Shown: positions 7,301-12,363 of the stretch, in pieces
How positions within the stretch are numbered: the first letter of the stretch is position 1
Layout of the letters: the number at the start of each line of letters is the position of its first letter
NCBI GenBank assembly: GCA_900128395.1
Contig: LT649861.1
Location: 1-12,363, forward strand
From: Stramenopiles sp. TOSAG23-2
Taxonomy: Eukaryota; Sar
Direction of reading: 5' to 3'
DNA length: 12,363 nucleotides
Program-made: the position numbers and the translations under genes
Notes under the pieces: model-generated
What the model saw: only the letters and a program-made list of their open reading frames with translations
Told to the model about the DNA's origin: nothing
The model's database searches: none

Positions 7301-7362
7301 AACTCCAGAAGTGCAGAACTCCAGGAACTCCTGGAACTCCCAAAAAGACTAGCCAGAACTCC
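7301..7362. promoter_or_regulatory. Cluster of five AACTCC boxes
   Basis: AACTCC starts at 7301, 7317, 7326, 7335 and 7357. The middle copies lie in an inverted repeat, CCAGGA-AC-TCCTGG (7321-7334). They sit about 220-285 bases upstream of the IQ/C2 start codon, consistent with a clustered factor-binding site. Function is inferred from spacing alone. Confidence 0.4.
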
Positions 7363-7584
7363 GTTATAATATTAAATATTACCTTGGTATTAAAATATAT
7401 AGGTTTTATATAGATAACAGACTAATAAACTAATAAACTCAGACTTTTTATAATTATCAAAAAAATAAAAGAAATTATCAGCAATTTTATACTACTGATA
7501 TTACTGCAGGCTTAATATGTTCACCTTCCTTGCAACTTCATAAATAGCAAAATAAACGATTTTAACAAGTGTTGGAGTATTAAA

Positions 7585-10089
7585 ATGGAAGATACACGAA
7601 CTGCAGATGTTTTGTTAGAGCCAATGACACCATCACCGACAAATGTCATAACGTCAGAGTCGTCTAACATTGGCAAAGTCGATAGAATGAAACTGAACAG
7701 TTTGTGTAGAAGGTCTAAAAACATTCGAGAAAAAGTGAAAAATCATACAAGTATAGAATCTCGCATAAAGCGTTTGGATAATAAAAGACGGGCTAAGAAT
7801 TTGCGTTTACTGCCAAAAATTGTACAAAGACCAACCTTTCCGACTTTTGATGACAGTGATGAAGATGCAGATGACGAGTTTGCACTTCCACCGACGCCAA
7901 AAAGAAATACACAATATTCGAGTAGCTGCAACGTATGCTTTCAAAACAAAACATGGTGTGACTTCCCCCACTTCCAAGTAAAGAATACAGTGCCTTTGAG
8001 TAAATTTGAATTACGGGCAAGGCAACGCGCTAGAATAAGAATGGGAAAATCCTTTGAATGGTTGGATGAGAAGAAAGATAGAAATAGGTTGAAACAGTGG
8101 AACTTAAGGCATGTAATTTATAAACCAGAAGCTGCAAATACAATTCAAAGATATTGTCGTCGATTCATCATCAGAATATTCATAAATAGAATACATTCCA
8201 AATTTTTAAGGAGAGGAACATACAGCCATAAGATTATCAGAGCAGCAATGCTAGATGCTCGTTTAAGGAAAGTTTTTTTTGTTACACAAATGCAAAAAGT
8301 TGTTAGAGGGCGTATTGGACGCTTAATTGTTAAAAGCAAACGGGTAACTTCCATACAAAAGCTTATTCGAGGCCATTTGGGGCGAGTACGTATATTTCGG
8401 CTGCGTAATTCCATCGCTCGTTTAAATGGCAGCTTACAAACCTTGTTCACATTTCAAGTGTGTTCTGGAAATGATTTAGCAAGTGCCGATAGCAACGGAT
8501 TAAGCGATCCTTACTGTACTGTACAAGTATATGGAAAAGAAATAGGAAAAACAAAGAAAATGGAAAGAACCCTCAATCCAACTTGGAATAGTAAATTCTT
8601 TCCGACTAAAACATTCATACCAAAATCAATACCATTGAATGGTATTGGTGGAAAGTGGTATTTGAAGGATGATCCTAAAAATGGCATGGATATCTATGAA
8701 GTGTTAACTAAAATAAATAAAGATGAATTAAATGCTACAATAGAAATTAGACATGAATACATGGCGAAAAATATATACTTACCTATTAGTTCTTTGGAAA
8801 AATTTCCTGCAGAATTTGCCACTCGAGCAAATCGTTTGAAGCCATCAAAACTACTTAATAAGAACAAAGACAAAAAGAAAGTAGAGGAAAAAAAGATCAA
8901 GGAAAAGAAAACAAGTAGTAATCTCGCAGTGTTTGATGAAATAGAATTTGCAGAAAAAATACAATTGAAATTGCATCGTGCTAGTAATTTGAAACGTGCT
9001 GATGGTATTTTTGGGAAAAGCGACCCTTTTGTTGAAGTATACTACAACGGAAGTTGTATTGCAAGAACCAAAGTCATCAAAAAAACATTGGATCCAGTGT
9101 GGAATGAAACCATAGAAGTTTTTATTCCTATTAAAAAAAACAATGATTCGTCTACTGACGATGACGACTTTGAAATTAAATTTGTGATTTTCGATTACGA
9201 TTTTGCTGGCTCAAATGATTTCTTGGGACAAATTGTATTTGATAATAGAAGCAAATTCGAAGAAATACTAGGTACAGAAGAGATAATCACTTTGCCATTA
9301 ACGGAAATGGAAAATAAAAAAGATAAGAAGATTACTGGAAGTTTAACGTTTGAGGTAAATCGCATTGAACAGCTTCAGACACAAACAATTACAGACAAAG
9401 AAGTCAAAGCATCTACTGACGGCGAGCGCACAAACCAATTGAATAATGGTACAAACGATGAATCCAAGCAAAGCACAAATATGGAAAATATACATAATAA
9501 TGAATTGAACAGTACTAGCGATGATGTTCAAAATGCCAAAATGTCCGAGAAGGTAAAAAATATTGGCTCTGGAAAATGGTATTATAAAGATCCAAGGAAC
9601 TTCGAGCATGTTCATGGTCCATTATCTCTATCAACATTTTTATATCACATTCATTCTAGAACAGTATATACGGAAGAAATTTGTAAGCTACTGGTACGCC
9701 ATGAAAGTGTAGACTTTTACTTACCTCTGGGACAAGAAGATAGGTTTCCGCAAGGATGGTTTTCACGTGCGAAAAAAAATGTTAATGGCAATGTAAATAT
9801 AATTAACTTTGAAGTGAAAGATAAGGATATGATGTCTTCAACTTCTTTGGGTATCGCTTCAATTTCACAATCTAATCTAGAAATTTTGTTAAATGAAGCG
9901 TTTGTAGATGATTATGTAAATAATTTAAAAACAAAGAAGAGGTGGATGGCTAAAGGCGATAAGAAAATGACGTATAAAGTTTTGAGACTAGAAGATAACG
10001 ATAAGATAAAAAAACATACTGTTAAAGCTAAAGGCACTATTACCGTTGCGTATAAAGTAACTTATCATATGCATACAGCAAAACATTGA
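7585..10089 (+). CDS. IQ-motif and C2-domain protein with two GYF-like modules
   Basis: An intronless 834-residue protein that I do not recognise as a named family. In order: a basic, disordered N-terminus with a CxxC-x6-C-x3-H cluster (115-129); three IQ-type helices likely to bind calmodulin or a myosin light chain-like protein (about 184-201, 231-249, 253-270); the first half of a C2 domain (about 284-345, Asp302 and Asp308 in the first calcium loop); a GYF-like module (about 355-420, GKWYLKD...IYLP); a Lys/Glu-rich linker; a complete C2 domain (about 457-590, Asp473, Asp480, Asp537, Asp539, Asp545, all calcium-loop positions); a polar linker; a second GYF-like module (about 661-730, GKWYYKDP...HGPLSLSTF...FYLP); and what looks like a C2 second half (about 735-828, FEVKDKD then a GTITVAYKVTY strand). 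It is probably a calcium- and calmodulin-responsive membrane or cytoskeletal scaffold. Low-complexity linkers and steady codon use argue against recent transfer. It ends in TGA. Confidence 0.8.
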   Translation: MEDTRTADVLLEPMTPSPTNVITSESSNIGKVDRMKLNSLCRRSKNIREKVKNHTSIESRIKRLDNKRRAKNLRLLPKIVQRPTFPTFDDSDEDADDEFALPPTPKRNTQYSSSCNVCFQNKTWCDFPHFQVKNTVPLSKFELRARQRARIRMGKSFEWLDEKKDRNRLKQWNLRHVIYKPEAANTIQRYCRRFIIRIFINRIHSKFLRRGTYSHKIIRAAMLDARLRKVFFVTQMQKVVRGRIGRLIVKSKRVTSIQKLIRGHLGRVRIFRLRNSIARLNGSLQTLFTFQVCSGNDLASADSNGLSDPYCTVQVYGKEIGKTKKMERTLNPTWNSKFFPTKTFIPKSIPLNGIGGKWYLKDDPKNGMDIYEVLTKINKDELNATIEIRHEYMAKNIYLPISSLEKFPAEFATRANRLKPSKLLNKNKDKKKVEEKKIKEKKTSSNLAVFDEIEFAEKIQLKLHRASNLKRADGIFGKSDPFVEVYYNGSCIARTKVIKKTLDPVWNETIEVFIPIKKNNDSSTDDDDFEIKFVIFDYDFAGSNDFLGQIVFDNRSKFEEILGTEEIITLPLTEMENKKDKKITGSLTFEVNRIEQLQTQTITDKEVKASTDGERTNQLNNGTNDESKQSTNMENIHNNELNSTSDDVQNAKMSEKVKNIGSGKWYYKDPRNFEHVHGPLSLSTFLYHIHSRTVYTEEICKLLVRHESVDFYLPLGQEDRFPQGWFSRAKKNVNGNVNIINFEVKDKDMMSSTSLGIASISQSNLEILLNEAFVDDYVNNLKTKKRWMAKGDKKMTYKVLRLEDNDKIKKHTVKAKGTITVAYKVTYHMHTAKH

Positions 10090-10274
10090 AGGTATCATAT
10101 GCATATGATGTAATGATAATGCTATGCATATGATCATACAAAAATATGAAAAAATAAATATTATATCATAGGGTATATATTTATTTAAAATAATTTACAT
10201 AAAAATATATACGAACGTTCGTATATGTCATACGACGAGGTCGTATGATATTTAATTATACGCCTCGTATGATA
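10090..10274. other. Convergent gap packed with palindromes
   Basis: 185 bases between two stop codons. Seen in order: a 16-nt perfect palindrome (ATCATATG/CATATGAT, 10094-10109); a 20-nt perfect palindrome centred at 10216/10217 (half-site ATATACGAAC, 10207-10226); a 9-bp stem TCATACGAC-GAG-GTCGTATGA (10228-10248); and ATACG-CCT-CGTAT (10258-10270). TCGTATGATA occurs at 10241-10250 and 10265-10274, the latter touching the TTLL stop codon. It may act in bidirectional 3'-end formation, or hairpins may simply accumulate here. Confidence 0.75.
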
Positions 10275-12332
10275 CTACTTGTACGATAAACTTAAACGGT
10301 ATTGCACTCCATAGCCAGGTTCCAATTTGATATCATTTTCAAATGGTGTTTTCACTCTTGAGGGTACAACGGTATGTTGGCTCCATGGTCTAGGCAAATT
10401 TAGCGTTTGTTTCGCTTTCAAGGTTCTGAACCATTTGTTTTCAACCATAGGCTTTGGAATTTGTTTTGTCTTTAAAAATTTTCTAATATCTGCCGTTTCA
10501 AAGAATTGCAAAAAAGGACGACGTTTACGTTGCATTTGATAATAATTAATTGGGCAAACTTTATCTGTTGAAACACTATTAGCTGAAGTATTACGTCTTC
10601 CTATACCATTACGTAGAACTTTTCTATTTTTATATTTGTTTTCAGCATTCGATGGAGGAACAAATATTGGGCTACAGACATATGGTATAACGTGTCCACG
10701 CTCTACATTTAAGCTTATCTGATTTTCTGGTATCTTAGCCTCTAATAATTGCCTTTCAACGAAACGGAGTTTTGCCTCTCTAACACTTCTTTCGACAATC
10801 GAAGGACGACTTTTCTTCATTTTGTATGAACTCTTTTTTTTACCGTTTTTAAAATGCAAATTTTTTTTACTAGAGGATAAAGAGTCACCTCCTATTGCAC
10901 GAGACATTTTTTTCTGGGACAATTTACCACTTTTATAGGTTTGATCCTCATTCCATTTTTCGTAATTACTTTCGAAACAAGTGTTTTTATTACTCAGTGC
11001 TGTCTGTTTTCTTCCTTTGTGATAATCAGAATAGTTTTTGGTAGTGGAAGCAAGCCTTGTAGGGACCGCATTTGGGACTGTTACAAAGCGATGTTGGGGA
11101 ACAATGGCGGGAAGGATCTTCCTCTTATTTGAAGAAGATTTAACTTCTTCTTCTTCGAAACCAGGAAAATCTCTTTTGGTGTTGAATAATAACTTGAAGG
11201 TATTGTTATTATTATCTTTCTGTACATTTTTTGCTCGACTTGTGGTTAAATCTATTAAATCTCCTATCATATTTTGAACCAAACGTTCATGATCCTTATT
11301 TTGATAGGATAGCGACGGATTTCCATTTATTTCGAGCATCCATACATCTCCTTTTTCATCTACCATAAAATCAAAACCGAGAATCTCAAAATTATCTCTA
11401 CGGTTATCGTTTGGATTCGAACCTATTTGTTTTCTTTCAGTGGCCATACAAGTAAACACCATGTCGCACATGGTCTTCATAATTTCCTCAATTTTTAATT
11501 TAACGTCATCAAAATTGATAGTATCTATAGAGGACAGATAATTTTGAAACTGTTTCATAGTCCAAGTATTACCATCCTCATGAGCACCAAAATTTGAATG
11601 CTTTTTTTGTACCGACCAATTAGTTAAATGTATATACCTGTCAAATGAATCCGTTTGATATTCTTCTGACGATAAACGAACGTACCACTCGTCGTAAATA
11701 TAAGCTTCAATAGCCTTGTTTCCATCCTTAGAGGTGGTTAAAAGCATCCATGCACGTATATCAAATTTTCTTTTCTCAATTAGTAACGGGCGCTCTATGT
11801 ATTTTTGCACAATCCAATGCTCTTTCCACCTTTCTTTTTCCCTGAGAAACTGCTTAACTTCTGAAACTTTTGAAAATATTTCTATCCCAATTCCCCGGTT
11901 TGCAGCCGCAGGTTTTATTAACCACATGTTTTTTTGACAATGATTTTTCATATGTTGTCCTTCACCCCGATTGCATTGCCTATGGACATCCAAAAAACGT
12001 TGAAATTGAGACGATTTTAGAGGGTGGTTGCCATCTTCATCTAAGTTCTGCCAAAATGGCGATAAAATAATGGATATTGGCAAAAAGCTTGGCCACGGCG
12101 TCTGCGTTGCCTTCATGTATCTTTTTGCAGCATCTGCAAGGCCAACTTTTGTCATAACTTTTCTAAAATGCGGCATAAAATTCAAAACTTGTAATTTTTC
12201 ACCATCTTCTAAGCCATAGCCCTTAGGAGGTGGACCCTCTATGTGCTGGTAACCGCTCATACCTTGACTTCTTACTTTCCAAACAAAATTTGCATCCCAT
12301 GTACGGGGATGATGTAAAAAAAATGGATTGAT
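10275..12332 (-). CDS. Tubulin tyrosine ligase-like (TTLL) enzyme, 5' end truncated by the window edge
   Basis: An ATP-grasp ligase that adds amino acids (glutamate, glycine or tyrosine) to tubulin or related proteins, typically in axonemes. Counting from the first ATG (12260), 661 residues remain, with the TTL core at about 112-340: WLIKPAAANRGIGI (113-126), VQKYIERPLLI (151-161), KFDIRAWMLLT (165-175), HLTNWSVQK (211-219) and FDFMVDEKGDVWMLEINGNPSL (296-317), where Glu310 and Asn312 are the expected magnesium ligands. Residues 345-661 are a basic, low-complexity tail. The frame stays open for 24 codons upstream of that ATG, and they look coding (WDANFVWKVRSQG), so the ATG is probably internal. 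The open frame ends at a TAA (12333-12335) lying only inside the shared 55-base repeat. Subfamily (glutamylase or glycylase) is not resolved. The stop is TAG; no intron is seen. Confidence 0.92.
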   Translation of the reverse strand: MNPFFLHHPRTWDANFVWKVRSQGMSGYQHIEGPPPKGYGLEDGEKLQVLNFMPHFRKVMTKVGLADAAKRYMKATQTPWPSFLPISIILSPFWQNLDEDGNHPLKSSQFQRFLDVHRQCNRGEGQHMKNHCQKNMWLIKPAAANRGIGIEIFSKVSEVKQFLREKERWKEHWIVQKYIERPLLIEKRKFDIRAWMLLTTSKDGNKAIEAYIYDEWYVRLSSEEYQTDSFDRYIHLTNWSVQKKHSNFGAHEDGNTWTMKQFQNYLSSIDTINFDDVKLKIEEIMKTMCDMVFTCMATERKQIGSNPNDNRRDNFEILGFDFMVDEKGDVWMLEINGNPSLSYQNKDHERLVQNMIGDLIDLTTSRAKNVQKDNNNNTFKLLFNTKRDFPGFEEEEVKSSSNKRKILPAIVPQHRFVTVPNAVPTRLASTTKNYSDYHKGRKQTALSNKNTCFESNYEKWNEDQTYKSGKLSQKKMSRAIGGDSLSSSKKNLHFKNGKKKSSYKMKKSRPSIVERSVREAKLRFVERQLLEAKIPENQISLNVERGHVIPYVCSPIFVPPSNAENKYKNRKVLRNGIGRRNTSANSVSTDKVCPINYYQMQRKRRPFLQFFETADIRKFLKTKQIPKPMVENKWFRTLKAKQTLNLPRPWSQHTVVPSRVKTPFENDIKLEPGYGVQYRLSLSYK

Positions 12333-12363
12333 TTACATCTGTGCCAATAGTTGTTTTCATTTG
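12309..12363. repeat. Right copy of the perfect 55-bp terminal inverted repeat
   Basis: Exact reverse complement of bases 1-55. In this position it lies immediately 5' of the open TTLL reading frame and supplies the only in-frame stop there. The same bases encode carrier sequence at the left end, so this right copy is probably the misplaced one. Confidence 0.95.

Larger units (their letters stand above)
6848..7584. promoter_or_regulatory. Divergent intergenic region between OSCP1 and the IQ/C2 gene
   Basis: It must hold the promoters and 5' UTRs of both genes. 6900-7030 is plain A+T-rich sequence. 7029-7038 is CTACTACCAG, shared with the other divergent region. 7051-7058 (GTACCAGC) can pair with 7108-7115 (GCTGGTAC). 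7122-7209 is a GC-rich foldback block and 7301-7362 a cluster of AACTCC boxes, both annotated separately. 7370-7584 is A+T-rich leader sequence ending at the ATG. I see no ORF of interest. Confidence 0.5.

Noticed and set aside
11038-12219. Plus-strand ORFs opposite TTLL
   Set aside because: They lie opposite the conserved ATP-grasp core and lack any recognisable motif.
1-12363. Linear plasmid, virus or transposon bounded by terminal inverted repeats
   Set aside because: No transposase, integrase, polymerase or capsid gene is present; all seven genes are host-type. The left repeat is ordinary carrier coding sequence.

Overview
This is a nuclear DNA fragment from a unicellular eukaryote. It is strongly A+T-rich, uses the standard code (TAA, TAG and TGA all serve as stops) and has few introns. 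It carries seven protein genes in about 12.4 kb: a mitochondrial carrier, a DHRS12-type dehydrogenase, a family-1 uracil-DNA glycosylase, a Myb/SANT protein, OSCP1, an IQ/C2 protein and a tubulin tyrosine ligase-like enzyme. OSCP1 and TTLL enzymes point to a flagellated or ciliated lineage. I cannot place it further; a small heterotrophic flagellate is a reasonable guess. Only one spliceosomal intron (GT-AG, 161 bp, in OSCP1) is clear.

Layout. The SLC25A39/40-type carrier (1-321, +, 3' end only) and the dehydrogenase (698-1737, +, one apparent frameshift) run the same way. From there genes alternate: UNG (2274-3236, -), Myb (3781-4503, +), OSCP1 (5316-6847, -, two exons), IQ/C2 protein (7585-10089, +), TTLL (10275-12332, -, 5' truncated). 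This gives convergent gaps at 1738-2273, 4504-5315 and 10090-10274, and divergent promoter gaps at 3237-3780 and 6848-7584. Convergent gaps are rich in palindromes, short repeats and a recurring TCGTATGATA-like motif. One divergent gap holds a GC-rich foldback block and a cluster of AACTCC boxes.

How the genes relate. There is no operon logic. OSCP1, the IQ/C2 protein and TTLL could share a ciliary or cytoskeletal theme, but that is inference. UNG keeps recognisable N-terminal PCNA- and RPA-binding motifs of a nuclear repair enzyme.

Main points for a second look. (1) The first and last 55 bases are exact reverse complements, ending precisely at the window edges. The carrier frame reads through the left copy, while the TTLL frame stays open through all unique sequence and meets a stop only inside the right copy. 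That looks like an assembly or amplification chimera rather than a biological terminal repeat. (2) The IQ/C2 protein appears to carry a C2 domain split in two, with about 390 residues between the halves holding a complete second C2 domain flanked by two related GYF-like modules. (3) Several intergenic blocks are structured and unassigned. I found no convincing new defence system, mobile element, CRISPR array or viral gene.
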